DNA of 53,675 nucleotides from Bacteroidota bacterium (GCA_029561105.1 JAKQJQ010000176.1:1-53675), one strand, 5' to 3'. Shown: positions 17,760 to 28,106, counted from the first letter of the stretch. The notes: generated from the letters alone by a model not told the origin. A program made the numbers and translations.

Positions 17760-19139
17760 ATGAAAAGAATTATTACAGCCGCCTTACTGTCGGTAATTTG
17801 GGTGTCGGGCTTTAGCCAGGGCGCTACCGATTACGGCAGTGGGATGAAATTCAACCTCAATGAAGACGGAACCAAGTACATGCGCTTTATTGCCTGGAAC
17901 CAAATCTGGCTCCGCTCGAGTCAAATGAATCCCGGGACAATGATTGCCGACGAACCCGCAACCAAGAGTACCGACATAGGGAACCGGCGTTTGCGTTTTT
18001 TGATTTACGCACAGTTGTCTAAAAGGTACATGATTGTGACGCATTTCGGGATCAACAATCAAAGTTTCACCAGCGGTGGTGCGAGCGGAAGTATCGGAAC
18101 CGGCGGTTATGGCGTAGGCAAAAAACCCGGGATGTTTTTTCACGATACCTGGAACGAGTATGCACTCATTTTACCCGAAAAAGACAAGAAATTCAGCCTT
18201 TCTTTTGGTGGCGGATTGCATTATTACATGGGCTTGTCACGCGCAACGATGTCTTCTACCTTGAATATGCTCATGGTCGATGAACCCATTTTCAACTGGC
18301 CTTTGATCGACAACTCAGACCAATTTGGCCGCCAGATGGGATTGTTCGCCAAGGGAAAATTTGGCAAGTTCGAATATCGTGTGAGCGCCAACAAACCTTT
18401 CTCGACCAACACCCCGCCGGTAGACGTAACCGATCCGGCCAAAGCCGTTGCTGTAGACAATTCGGGCAATACAGAATGGTCTAAGGCGGGTTATTTTGAA
18501 TACCAATTCCTGGACACCGAATCGAATCTACTTCCTTATAAGGTAGGCAGTTACCTCGGTACCAAACGCGTGTTCAACATCGGTGCAGGATTCTACAACG
18601 CCCAGGACGGCACACGCACTTCGGTCAATTCTAAAATAGAAAAACATGACATCCAGCTTTTTGCCGCCGATGCCTTTGTAGACCTTCCGATCGGTAAAAA
18701 AGAAAAGAAAATGGCCGTCACTGCTTATAGTGTCTATTACAATTATGACTTCGGACCAAATTATTTGCGTAATATTGGAATCATGAATGTTGGGGTTGCC
18801 GATCCTGCGTTTACCGGAACCAAAGCCTTGGCGGGAGCAGGAAATACTCAGGCATCCATAGGAACAGGAACCATTTGGTACACCCAGGCTGGTTTTCTTT
18901 TGCCATGCAAGGCCGAGAAACCTGTTGTAAGGGTACAGCCTTTTGGAGCCGTGACCTATAAGAATTTTGAAGCGTTGGACAAATCGAGTACGCAGTTTGA
19001 TGCGGGTGCGAATTTTTTCCTCGATGGGCACCATGCCAAAATTACCACCCAATATTCAAGCCGTCCGGTGTATTCTGCCAAGAACACAATCGATGGAAGC
19101 AGGGGAGAATTTATTGTACAATTGCAGATTTACCTATAA
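17760..19139 (+). CDS. Outer-membrane porin (OprO/P-like)
   Basis: This 459-residue product has a Sec signal peptide (MKRIITAALLSVIWVSGFSQG). The mature chain is rich in alternating polar/hydrophobic strands with aromatic girdles and ends with a typical barrel strand (REFIVQLQIYL). The pattern (IGNRRLRFLIYAQLSKRYMIVTHFGIN) resembles the phosphate-selective porin O/P family widely annotated in Bacteroidota. It opens the monocarboxylate operon, 21 bases ahead of the symporter gene, so it probably provides outer-membrane passage for that substrate. Confidence 0.82.
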   Translation: MKRIITAALLSVIWVSGFSQGATDYGSGMKFNLNEDGTKYMRFIAWNQIWLRSSQMNPGTMIADEPATKSTDIGNRRLRFLIYAQLSKRYMIVTHFGINNQSFTSGGASGSIGTGGYGVGKKPGMFFHDTWNEYALILPEKDKKFSLSFGGGLHYYMGLSRATMSSTLNMLMVDEPIFNWPLIDNSDQFGRQMGLFAKGKFGKFEYRVSANKPFSTNTPPVDVTDPAKAVAVDNSGNTEWSKAGYFEYQFLDTESNLLPYKVGSYLGTKRVFNIGAGFYNAQDGTRTSVNSKIEKHDIQLFAADAFVDLPIGKKEKKMAVTAYSVYYNYDFGPNYLRNIGIMNVGVADPAFTGTKALAGAGNTQASIGTGTIWYTQAGFLLPCKAEKPVVRVQPFGAVTYKNFEALDKSSTQFDAGANFFLDGHHAKITTQYSSRPVYSAKNTIDGSRGEFIVQLQIYL

Positions 19140-19160
19140 ACCAAACTTAAAACCAATTAT

Positions 19161-20696
19161 ATGACTAACAGATCTACAAAAGGAATTTGGAAAGTAATTT
19201 CGGCTTCCTCGATGGGCACCATGATCGAATGGTATGATTTCTATATTTTCGGAAGCCTTGCCGTAGTGATTTCCACCAAGTTTTTCCCTTCGGATAACCC
19301 AACCGCCGCCTTTCTCTCTACCCTGGCTACTTTTGCCGCAGGATTTGTGGTACGCCCTTTCGGTGCACTTTTCTTTGGCAGGCTCGGCGATCTCATCGGG
19401 CGCAAATACACGTTCATGGTGACTTTGTTATTGATGGGCGGCGCGACATTTCTCATCGGATGCATCCCAAGTTATGAAACCATCGGGTTCATGGCGCCCT
19501 TACTGGTATTGATTCTGCGTCTGCTCCAAGGATTGGCACTGGGCGGAGAATACGGCGGTGCCGCCACTTACGTAGCCGAACACGCTCCGGTAGGGCAACG
19601 CGGATACTGGACTTCATGGATTCAAACAACAGCCACTGTTGGATTGTTCATTTCACTCATGGTGATTCTCGCTACTAAAAACCTTTTAAGTCCTGAGGAA
19701 TTTGATGCCTGGGGATGGCGTGTGCCGTTCTGGGTTTCGATTATCATGGTGGGCGTTTCCTACCTGATCCGTAAGAATATGTCGGAGTCTCCGGTTTTTG
19801 CCAAAGCGAAATCCGAAGGAAAAACCAGTACCAATCCGCTGAAGGAAAGTTTCGGGAACCGTTACAACCTCAAATTTGTTTTACTGGCGCTATTTGGCGC
19901 TACGATGGGACAAGGTGTGGTTTGGTACACCGGGCAATTCTACGCCATGAATTTCATGAAAACCGTCATGTCTATAGATTCCTCCCAAGTCGATACTTTA
20001 TTGGGTATCGCGTTGATTATCGGTACACCGTTCTTCATATTGTTCGGTTGGTTAAGCGACAAGATGGGCCGAAAATTCATCATGATGGGAGGAATGCTAT
20101 TGGCAATATTGCTATACCGACCCATCTACAAACAGATGTACGAGACCACGAACGTCAAGAATAAAACAGAGATTACGCAAAAAACCACATTCCTTGCCGA
20201 ACTCAAGGAGAACAGTAAAGCCGGTAAGGACTCTGTTTATACGACACACAAGGAATTTACCGACGGAACCACATGGCTGGAAATCAAGACCGTCACTCTT
20301 GAAAATGGACAACCGCTAATGGTAGACGGCAAGGTCAAATCGGATACCAAAACCACCGTCAACATCAACAAAACAGACGAGTGGATGCTCATTTTCCTGA
20401 TCTTCATCCAGGTGATTTTCGTGACCATGGTGTACGGCCCAATCGCAGCGTTCCTCGTGGAGATGTTCCCGGCCAAAATCCGCTACACCTCAATGTCATT
20501 GCCTTATCACGTGGGTAACGGAATCTTTGGCGGTTTGCTGCCCGCGATTTCTACCTATTTTGTGACCCATGCCAAAGATGCTGGCGACCCCGAATTCTAC
20601 CTCGAAGGCTTGTGGTACCCGATTGTCATTGCCGCGGTCTGTTTCGTCATCGGAATGATCTATATTTCCAATAACAAGAAAAATATTCACATTTAA
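19161..20696 (+). CDS. MFS transporter of the metabolite:H+ symporter type with a large loop insertion
   Basis: A 511-residue, 12-helix MFS protein with MHS-family signatures: MIEWYDFYIFG in helix 1, RPFGALFFGRLGDLIGRK in loop 2-3 and LLQGLALGGEYGGAATYVAEHAP after helix 4. Members import carboxylates and betaines with protons. Residues about 322-406, between helices 9 and 10, form a hydrophilic insertion of about 85 residues expected on the periplasmic side. The operon context with acetyl- and propionyl-CoA synthetases suggests a short-chain monocarboxylate; an aromatic acid from the neighbouring operon is an alternative. Confidence 0.88.
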   Translation: MTNRSTKGIWKVISASSMGTMIEWYDFYIFGSLAVVISTKFFPSDNPTAAFLSTLATFAAGFVVRPFGALFFGRLGDLIGRKYTFMVTLLLMGGATFLIGCIPSYETIGFMAPLLVLILRLLQGLALGGEYGGAATYVAEHAPVGQRGYWTSWIQTTATVGLFISLMVILATKNLLSPEEFDAWGWRVPFWVSIIMVGVSYLIRKNMSESPVFAKAKSEGKTSTNPLKESFGNRYNLKFVLLALFGATMGQGVVWYTGQFYAMNFMKTVMSIDSSQVDTLLGIALIIGTPFFILFGWLSDKMGRKFIMMGGMLLAILLYRPIYKQMYETTNVKNKTEITQKTTFLAELKENSKAGKDSVYTTHKEFTDGTTWLEIKTVTLENGQPLMVDGKVKSDTKTTVNINKTDEWMLIFLIFIQVIFVTMVYGPIAAFLVEMFPAKIRYTSMSLPYHVGNGIFGGLLPAISTYFVTHAKDAGDPEFYLEGLWYPIVIAAVCFVIGMIYISNNKKNIHI

Positions 20697-20706
20697 AACC
20701 ATCCTT

Positions 20707-20940
20707 ATGAATCAGTTAAAAAGAGCTTTGGGAATGGTCTGGCTCGGACTCGCAGTCGCTGCCGCCTATTTTTGCATCTTCGAGTTTGGGTTGCCCAAAT
20801 TCCTTTCAGGAAAACAAGACGACCTCGTGTTTGGGATCATCATCCTCTTTGTGTTGACGCCGCTCATCGTTTTGGGCCTCGGAACCTTTGGCTATTACGC
20901 GCTCATGGGCGAATACGACAAACCCAAACAACACCATTAA
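20707..20940 (+). CDS. Small two-helix membrane protein (DUF6814-like)
   Basis: This 77-residue protein has two hydrophobic helices (about 10-32 and 42-66) and a charged end (MGEYDKPKQHH). It resembles the small protein family found after MFS genes in Bacteroidota (DUF6814, from memory). It lies ten bases after the symporter gene, so an accessory role for the transporter is likely but unproven. Confidence 0.75.
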   Translation: MNQLKRALGMVWLGLAVAAAYFCIFEFGLPKFLSGKQDDLVFGIIILFVLTPLIVLGLGTFGYYALMGEYDKPKQHH

Positions 20941-20949
20941 TTTAAAATC

Positions 20950-20984
20950 ACAGTCTCTGGATTTCAAGTCCAGGGACTGTTTTT
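20950..20984 (+). terminator. Terminator-like hairpin inside the operon
   Basis: ACAGTCTCTGGA (20950-20961, approximately) pairs with TCCAGGGACTGT with a single G-U pair and a seven-base loop, followed by a short T run. It stands between the DUF6814-like gene and the next small membrane gene and ends about six bases before that gene's ATG, so it may act as a partial terminator or attenuator. Confidence 0.75.
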
Positions 20985-20990
20985 AGTATC

Positions 20991-21185
20991 ATGAAAAAGC
21001 GACACTTACAGAAGTTAATCCTCATGAGCCTGATTTTGCTGATGGCATTCAATCTCCCATTGTTGCTGTTGTTCAATTCGGCTGAGGAATTTTTGGGTTT
21101 TCCGGTGATCCTTTTTTATGTATTTTCTATTTGGCTGGCATCGGCTGTCGTTTCGTTTATCATCATTACTAAGTACAATGAGTAA
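20991..21185 (+). CDS. Small two-helix membrane protein preceding the sensor kinase
   Basis: A 64-residue protein with two transmembrane segments (LILMSLILLMAFNLPLLLLF and FPVILFYVFSIWLASAVVSF). Its stop overlaps the start of the symporter-kinase frame by eight bases (ATGAGTAA), indicating coupled translation. Small proteins of this kind often precede sodium/solute symporter-type proteins and may act as a subunit. Confidence 0.72.
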   Translation: MKKRHLQKLILMSLILLMAFNLPLLLLFNSAEEFLGFPVILFYVFSIWLASAVVSFIIITKYNE

Positions 21186-23871
21186 CCTCGGCCTTATAGC
21201 GATTCTTTTAGGCTACCTGGGTTTCCAGTTCTTCGTGGCGCAATGGGCCGAAAAGAAAAAGAACTCCAAATGGACCAACAATGCCTATGTGTATTCGTTT
21301 TCGCTCGCCGTTTATTGTACGGCCTGAACGTATTACGGAAGCATTGGCGTGGCAGCAAAATCGGGACTTAATTACATTCCAATTTACTTGGGACCTGTAC
21401 TTATTTTTCCGGTTTGGATCATCGTGCTCAAGAAAATCATCCGAATCTCAAGGGTCAATAAAATCTCGAGTATTGCCGATTTTATTTCGCTGCGTTACGG
21501 CAACAGCCGATTCCTAGGCGCTATGGTGACACTGATCTGCATCGTCGCCATCCTGCCTTATGTGGGATTGCAGCTCAAGGCGATATCCGAGACTTTCCAT
21601 GTGGTTACCCAGACCGAAAACTCCAGTAATGTCTTGAACGACGCCGCTACTTATGTGGCATTTATTCTGGCGCTTTTCGCGTCGTTTTACGGAACCCGTT
21701 ACGGTGATGCCTCGGAGAAAAGAAAGGGTATAGTCACCGCCATCGCGCTCGAATCGCTGATCAAGCTAATGGTTTTCCTGGTGCTTGGCCTTTATGTGAC
21801 TTATGTAGTTTTCGATGGATTTCATGACATCTACAGCAAGGCCTCGCTACTCGACGGATTCAAGGAAAAGAATACCATACGAGGGCTTGAAGGCGGCATG
21901 AACTGGTTTATGTTCTGCGTCCTGTCCTTGTTCGCGATCTTCCTTTTACCACGGCAATTTCACATGACCGTTGTAGAGAACCACACCGAAAAACACGTCC
22001 GCAAGGCAATCTGGATTTTCCCATTGTATTTGCTGCTGTTCAACATTTTCGTCTATCCGATTGCGTGGGGCGGCAATATCCTGTTTGACAAACAGGGATT
22101 GAATCCCGATATGTTTTCGCTTTTGATTCCGCAATTGTTTAACAACGATCTTATGACTGTGCTGGTTTTTATAGGTGGGTTTTCGGCGGCGATTTCAATG
22201 ATTATCGTGTCGTCGATTACCTTATCAACCATGTTGATTAACAACCTTTTGATTCCTTATGGTTACCTCGATGCTTTAAAAACAAAGAACAAGGAAGATA
22301 ACGCCATTCGCATCGTCAACATTAGAAGGCTCGGAATCTTTTTGCTCATCATACTCGCGTATATTTTTTACCGATATTTTTTGATTGATTTCTCTTTGGT
22401 TTCGGTTGGGATGATTTCGTTTGTCATTATTGCCCAGCTTGGACCAGCGTTCTTTGGGGCATTGTTCTGGAAACGCGGTTCGGTGCAAGGCGCTATTTGG
22501 GGAGTGGTTGCAGGGATGGCGATAACCACTTATACCTTGATGTTTCCATTTTTCCTGAACCAGGGACTCTCGGCAAGCTCTTTCATGGATGGCTTGTTTG
22601 GATTCAAACTACTCAAACCTTTTGAATTGTTTGGGCTGGATTATCTGGAACCCATTCCGCATTCGTTGTTCTGGAGCTTGTTTTTCAACTTCATGGTGTA
22701 CTTGCTCGTATCAGTTAGTTTTAAAGGAGATTACCGCGAACGCAATTATGCCGAGATGTATGTGGATATCAACCGCTACATCAACAACCATGAGAATGCT
22801 TTTGTCTGGAAAGGAACGGCTTATGTCAAGGACATCGAGAAAGTGCTCACTCGTTTTTTGGGTGAAGAACGTACCCAACGGGCGCCACGCATCTTTAGCA
22901 TGAAATACAACATCGACAAAGACAATACCATGGCCGATTCGCGACTGATCAAGTTTGCCGAGAATCTGCTCACAGGTCATATCGGGACAGCTTCGGCCAA
23001 AATCCTGATTGAGGGCGTAACCAAGGAGGACAAGATCAGTTTGCCCGAAGTGCTGCGGATTTTAGAGGAATCCAAAGAGAACATCATCGTCAATAAGAAA
23101 CTCATCGAAACCTCGCGAGAGCTCAAGGAAATCTCGGCACAGCTCAAAAAAGCCAATGAATCGCTGATGACCAAAGACAAGCAGAAAGACGAATTCCTTG
23201 ACACAGTCACCCATGAGTTGCGCACGCCCATTACCGCCATACGCGCCGCGAGCGAAATTTTACACGACGACGACGAAATTCCCGAGGCTTTACGCAAACA
23301 ATTCCTGCAGAACATCATTTCAGAATCAGACCGCCTCAACCGTTTGATCGATAAAATCCTTGACCTTGAGAAGTTCGAGACCGGCAAGCAGAAAATCTAC
23401 CCAGCCGAAGGTGATATTTGTAAAACCATCCGCAAGGCCATCGATCCGCTACACCAATTGCTAACCAATAAAAACATTGCTTTTAAATTTGACGAGACTG
23501 CGCCCGATGCCCTGGTACTCTATGACGAAGAGCGCATCATACAAGTGGTGACCAACCTGGTCTCTAATGCGATTAAATTTTGCGATCCTGAAAACGGAAT
23601 CATTGGCATCACTACCAAAAAGAGGGAACATTCGGTCAAAGTCGAAGTATCCAACAACGGAAAGCCAGTGAATCCAGACGAACTCGAAACCATCTTTGAC
23701 AAGTTTTACCAGTCCCAAAACCAAAACATCAAGAAACCCATCGGCAGCGGCTTGGGGCTGGCCATCTCCAGGCAGATCATCGAGATGCACCACGGAAAAA
23801 TCTGGGCATCCAACCCGGATAATGGTGGCGAAATTTTTACCTTTACCTTACCAATTTCCATTAATATATAA
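21178..23871 (+). pseudogene. Sodium:solute symporter-domain histidine kinase (CrbS/CbrA type) with in-frame TGA
   Basis: Reading from the ATG at 21178 gives 898 codons in one frame, broken only by TGA at 21325-21327. The sequence around it is SLAVYCTA-stop-TYYGSIG; symporter-kinase homologues have tryptophan at this place, so a TGG to TGA change is the simplest reading. The protein has an SSS-family membrane domain with about 13 helices, a linker, a HisKA domain (TVTHELRTPITAIRAASEIL; His679 in full numbering) and a HATPase domain (NLVSNAIKF; GSGLGLAISRQI). The next gene is its likely response regulator. A GTG at 21349 could allow reinitiation, but the product would lack helix 1. Whether the gene is dead, read through or a sequencing error is open. 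Confidence 0.8.
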
Positions 23872-23873
23872 AC

Positions 23874-24236
23874 ATGAAAAAGATTTTAATCGTTGACGAT
23901 GAACCCAATATCATCATGTCGCTGGAGTATACTTTCAGGAAAAATAACTTTGAGGTGTTCATCGCGCGCGACGGGAAGGAAGCCATTGAAATCCTCGAAA
24001 CCCAAATCCCAAACCTGATTGTCCTGGACATCATGATGCCCAACGTAGACGGTTACGCCACCATAGCGTTCATCAAAGAAGACGAGCGACTGGCCGATTG
24101 CAAAATCATTTTCCTATCGGCCAAAAACAAGGAAAGCGATATAGAAAAAGGCATGGGCCTGGGTGCCGATGCTTATATGACCAAACCGTTTTCTGTAAAG
24201 AAATTGGTAGAACAGGTCAACCAACTATTAGAATAA
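23874..24236 (+). CDS. Single-domain response regulator
   Basis: This 120-residue receiver domain has all key residues: Asp8/Asp9 (VDDE), phosphoacceptor Asp52 (VLDIMMP), Ser82 (FLSAKNK) and Lys104 (MTKPF). There is no output domain, so it must act by protein contact or as a phosphate shuttle. It starts two bases after the symporter-kinase gene and is its likely partner. In the related CrbS/CrbR acetate switch the regulator carries a DNA-binding domain, so this system must differ downstream. Confidence 0.92.
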   Translation: MKKILIVDDEPNIIMSLEYTFRKNNFEVFIARDGKEAIEILETQIPNLIVLDIMMPNVDGYATIAFIKEDERLADCKIIFLSAKNKESDIEKGMGLGADAYMTKPFSVKKLVEQVNQLLE

Positions 24237-24253
24237 CGACCAAAAACAAACAA

Positions 24254-26155
24254 ATGAATTATCAGGATATTTACACCAAAAGCATCAGCGATCCCAAAGG
24301 TTTCTGGCGCGAACAAGCCGATGCCATACAATGGTACAGCAAGCCCGACACCATTTTATCTTATGCCGAAAATGGCTATCCGGTCTGGTTTAAGGACGGA
24401 ACACTCAATGCCTGTTACCTCGCCTTAGACAAGCACATTCAGGACGGGCATGGCGATCAGGTGGCGATCATTTACGATTCGCCGGTGACACAAACCGTCA
24501 GGAAATATACGTTTTCTGAAGTCAAATCAGAAGTAGCACGATTAGCCGGAGGTCTCCTGGCGCTTGGCTTAAAACAAGGCGATACGGCCATCATTTACAT
24601 GCCCATGATTCCACAAGCCGCGTTTGCAATGCTGGCCTGTGCACGGATTGGCGTGACCCATTCGGTGGTTTTCGGCGGATTTGCACCACACGAACTGGCC
24701 ATCCGCATTGACGATTGCCAGCCGCGTGCGATTGTCACCGCTTCATCGGGCATTGAAATCGACCGGCTCATCGCGTACAAACCCTTAGTGGATGAAGCCA
24801 TCGAATTGGCCCAGCACAAACCCAAAAAAGTGATTGTGTTCAATAGAAAATTAGGTGCGCGGGTTCCGTTCAAGAAATACGATGTAGATTACGACGCTTT
24901 GGTGTACGGATCTGAGGAAGCGCCTTGCGTACCGCTCAACGCGCTGCATCCGCTGTACGTGCTGTACACCTCAGGAACCACAGGCAAACCCAAAGGAATC
25001 GTTCGGGATACCGGCGGTTACATGACCGCTTTGAAATTCTCGATGCAGAAGATTTACAACGTAAAAGAAGACGCCGTTTTTTGGGCGGCATCGGATGTAG
25101 GTTGGGTTGTAGGTCACAGTTTTATCGTCTATGGGCCACTGATCAACCGCAACGCTACGATCATCTTTGAAGGCAAACCCATCCGGACACCTGACGCTTC
25201 CACGTTTTGGAGGGTAATTGCCGAGCATAAAGTCAACGCCATGTTTACCGCGCCAACGGCCATCCGCGCCATTAAAAAAGAAGATCCCAATGGCGAATTT
25301 ATCAAGCAATACGACCTGAGTTCGCTACAGACGCAATTCCTGGCCGGTGAACGCTGCGATGTAGCGACGCTCGAATGGTACGACGCGCATATTCCGGTTC
25401 CCGCGATAGACCATTGGTGGCAAACCGAATCGGGTTGGCCGATGATTGCCAATATGGTAGGTGTCGAAAAACCTTTGGTTAAACCGGGTTCTGTGGGGAA
25501 GGCCGTATGCGGATATGATATCCGGATTTTTGGTGAAAACGGCACAGAATTGGGCCCAAACGAAGAAGGTTACGTGGTCATCAAACTGCCTTTGCCACCA
25601 GGAACACTGCTCGATTTGTGGAATGACAATCACCGGTTTAAGGCCGGTTACCTCAATAAGTTCCCGGGTTATTATTTCTCGGGCGATGGCGGATACAAAG
25701 ATACAGACCAATACATCTATATCACCGGACGGGTAGACGATGTGATCAACGTGGCCGGTCATAGACTGTCTACAGCAGAGATGGAGGAAATTGTTGCCTC
25801 ACATCCTACCGTTGCCGAATGTGCGGTGATCGGAATCAATGACGCGCTTAAAGGGCAGATTCCGCTGGCGCTCGTGGTGACCAAATCGGGCGGAGAAATT
25901 GAGCATTTCCAGTTGGAGCAGGAAATCGTCAAACTGGTCCGCCAACAAATCGGTGCGGTCGCCGCGCTCAAAAACGTAGTCGTCGTGCAACGATTGCCCA
26001 AAACGAGATCGGGTAAAATCCTGCGCAAACTCCTTCGCAGCATTGCCGACGGCGAACAGTTTCAAATCCCTTCAACGATAGACGACGAAGCCATAGTAGA
26101 TGAAATCGCCGCCGTTTTGTCTAGAGAAAATATCGGCATTTACAATAGCAATTAA
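24254..26155 (+). CDS. prpE: Propionyl-CoA synthetase-type acyl-CoA synthetase
   Basis: The ATG at 24254 (MNYQDIYTKSISDPKGFW) gives 633 residues; an in-frame extension upstream overlaps the response regulator and is not used. ANL signatures are YTSGTTGKPKGIVRDTGGY, WWQTESGWPM and RLPKTRSGKILRKLL with the acetylation-sensitive catalytic lysine. The QTESGWP form instead of QTETGG is characteristic of propionyl-CoA synthetases. It should activate propionate or a similar short acid using ATP. It lies between the two-component genes and acs in the same operon. Confidence 0.88.
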   Translation: MNYQDIYTKSISDPKGFWREQADAIQWYSKPDTILSYAENGYPVWFKDGTLNACYLALDKHIQDGHGDQVAIIYDSPVTQTVRKYTFSEVKSEVARLAGGLLALGLKQGDTAIIYMPMIPQAAFAMLACARIGVTHSVVFGGFAPHELAIRIDDCQPRAIVTASSGIEIDRLIAYKPLVDEAIELAQHKPKKVIVFNRKLGARVPFKKYDVDYDALVYGSEEAPCVPLNALHPLYVLYTSGTTGKPKGIVRDTGGYMTALKFSMQKIYNVKEDAVFWAASDVGWVVGHSFIVYGPLINRNATIIFEGKPIRTPDASTFWRVIAEHKVNAMFTAPTAIRAIKKEDPNGEFIKQYDLSSLQTQFLAGERCDVATLEWYDAHIPVPAIDHWWQTESGWPMIANMVGVEKPLVKPGSVGKAVCGYDIRIFGENGTELGPNEEGYVVIKLPLPPGTLLDLWNDNHRFKAGYLNKFPGYYFSGDGGYKDTDQYIYITGRVDDVINVAGHRLSTAEMEEIVASHPTVAECAVIGINDALKGQIPLALVVTKSGGEIEHFQLEQEIVKLVRQQIGAVAALKNVVVVQRLPKTRSGKILRKLLRSIADGEQFQIPSTIDDEAIVDEIAAVLSRENIGIYNSN

Positions 26156-26179
26156 GAACCAAACAAATTTTTAAATACC

Positions 26180-28087
26180 ATGAGTTATTACAAAATAAAC
26201 AACCTCGAGCAGTATTTCAAACATTACAACAAATCAATCCGCGAACCCCGCAAATTCTGGGGAAAGATTGCCGAGGAAAATTTCACCTGGTACCAGCATT
26301 GGGATAAGGTGGTAGAGTTCAATATGGCTGAGGCCGAAATCAAATGGTTTACCGATGCTAAGGTGAACATCGTCAAGAATTGTATCGACAGGCATTTGGC
26401 ACGGCGCGGCAATAAAACCGCGATCATCTTCGAGCCAAACGACCCCAAGGAAGAAGCACAGCACATCACTTACAATGAACTTCATGTGAGGGTTTCTAAA
26501 ATGGCCAATGTATTACGCGAGCAAGGCATCAAAAAAGGCGACCGTGTCTGCATTTATCTGCCCATGATCCCAGAATTGGCCGTAGCGGTATTGGCCTGTG
26601 CGCGAATTGGCGCAATCCATTCGGTGGTATTTGCAGGCTTTTCGGCTTCGGCTGTAGCGAGTCGCATCGATGACAGCGAGTGTAAAATGGTGATTACGTC
26701 AGACGGTGGTTTTCGCGGCAACAAATCCATTGACCTCAAAGGCATCGTAGACGAGGCTTTGGAGAAATGCCCGTGCGTTACCAAAGTGCTCGTCGTGAAA
26801 CGCACCAACACCAACGTCCATATGAAGGAAGGCCGCGACCAATGGATACAGCCGCTGCTCGATGCTGCCTCCGATAACAATGTGGCCGAAATCATGGATG
26901 CCGAAGATCCGTTGTTCATCCTCTACACGTCTGGTTCTACCGGAAAGCCCAAAGGTATGGTACACACTACGGCGGGCTATATGGTATACACGGCTTACAC
27001 GTTTAAAAATGTATTCAACTATGAGGAGAACGATATTTTCTGGTGTACCGCAGATATCGGCTGGATTACCGGGCATTCTTACATATTATACGGACCGCTG
27101 CTCAATGGTGCGACTACCGTAATTTTTGAAGGTGTGCCGTCATATCCCGATTTCAGCCGTTTTTGGGAAGTGATAGAAAAGCACCAGGTGACGCAGTTCT
27201 ATACCGCGCCTACGGCAATTCGTTCATTGGCCAAGGAAAGCCTCGATTACATACAGCCTTTTCCATTAAGTTCACTCAAGGTCATAGGGTCGGTAGGTGA
27301 ACCCATCAATGAGGAAGCCTGGCATTGGTACAACGATCATGTAGGAGGGAAGCGTTGTCCGCTTGTCGATACCTGGTGGCAAACCGAAACGGGCGGTATC
27401 ATGATTTCTCCGATTCCGTTTGTCACGCCAACTAAGCCAACATACGCTTCTTTGCCACTGCCAGGAATCCAACCTGTGTTGATGGATGAAAAACGCAACG
27501 AGATAGAAGGCAATCAGGTTACGGGCAGTCTTTGTATCAAATTTCCGTGGCCGTCTATTGCGCGTACCATTTGGGGCGACCACCAACGTTATAAGGACAC
27601 CTATTTTTCTACGTTTCCGGGAAAATATTTCACCGGCGATGGCGCTTTGCGCGATGAAGTAGGCTACTATCGCATCACCGGACGCGTGGACGACGTGGTG
27701 ATTGTTTCGGGCCACAACCTGGGTACCGCACCGATTGAAGACGCAATCAACGAACATCCGGCGGTCGCAGAAAGTGCCATCGTAGGTTTCCCGCACGATA
27801 TCAAAGGCAATGCGCTTTATGGATACGTCATCCTTAAGGAAACCGGCGAGGGCAGGAACCAGAACAATTTGAGGATCGAGATCAACCAAATCATCTCAGA
27901 CCAGATCGGGCCAATTGCCAAGCTCGATAAAATCCAGTTTGTTTCGGGCTTGCCCAAGACACGTTCGGGTAAGATCATGCGCCGCATCTTGCGCAAGATT
28001 GCCGAGGGTGACTTCTCGAACTTCGGTGACACCACGACGCTGTTAAACCCTGAAATCGTTGACGAGATTAAAAACGGAAAACTATAA
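26180..28087 (+). CDS. acs: Acetyl-CoA synthetase
   Basis: This 635-residue AMP-forming acetate-CoA ligase is full length. It shows YTSGSTGKPKGMVHTTAGYM, WWQTETGGIMISPIP and the C-terminal GLPKTRSGKIMRRILRKIA, whose lysine is the usual site of acetylation control. It converts acetate, ATP and CoA to acetyl-CoA. It is the last gene of the operon and is followed by a terminator. Its link to a symporter-type kinase resembles the acetate switch module of proteobacteria. Confidence 0.95.
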   Translation: MSYYKINNLEQYFKHYNKSIREPRKFWGKIAEENFTWYQHWDKVVEFNMAEAEIKWFTDAKVNIVKNCIDRHLARRGNKTAIIFEPNDPKEEAQHITYNELHVRVSKMANVLREQGIKKGDRVCIYLPMIPELAVAVLACARIGAIHSVVFAGFSASAVASRIDDSECKMVITSDGGFRGNKSIDLKGIVDEALEKCPCVTKVLVVKRTNTNVHMKEGRDQWIQPLLDAASDNNVAEIMDAEDPLFILYTSGSTGKPKGMVHTTAGYMVYTAYTFKNVFNYEENDIFWCTADIGWITGHSYILYGPLLNGATTVIFEGVPSYPDFSRFWEVIEKHQVTQFYTAPTAIRSLAKESLDYIQPFPLSSLKVIGSVGEPINEEAWHWYNDHVGGKRCPLVDTWWQTETGGIMISPIPFVTPTKPTYASLPLPGIQPVLMDEKRNEIEGNQVTGSLCIKFPWPSIARTIWGDHQRYKDTYFSTFPGKYFTGDGALRDEVGYYRITGRVDDVVIVSGHNLGTAPIEDAINEHPAVAESAIVGFPHDIKGNALYGYVILKETGEGRNQNNLRIEINQIISDQIGPIAKLDKIQFVSGLPKTRSGKIMRRILRKIAEGDFSNFGDTTTLLNPEIVDEIKNGKL

Positions 28088-28106
28088 ACCATTGTAAATC
28101 AATAGG

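Noticed and set aside
21325..21327. TGA decoded as tryptophan or selenocysteine
   Set aside because: Other genes in the window end at TGA, and no SECIS-like hairpin was evident directly downstream; mutation or error is simpler.
24098..24253. N-terminal extension of the propionyl-CoA synthetase
   Set aside because: It overlaps the response regulator in another frame, and the normal family N-terminus begins at the ATG at 24254.
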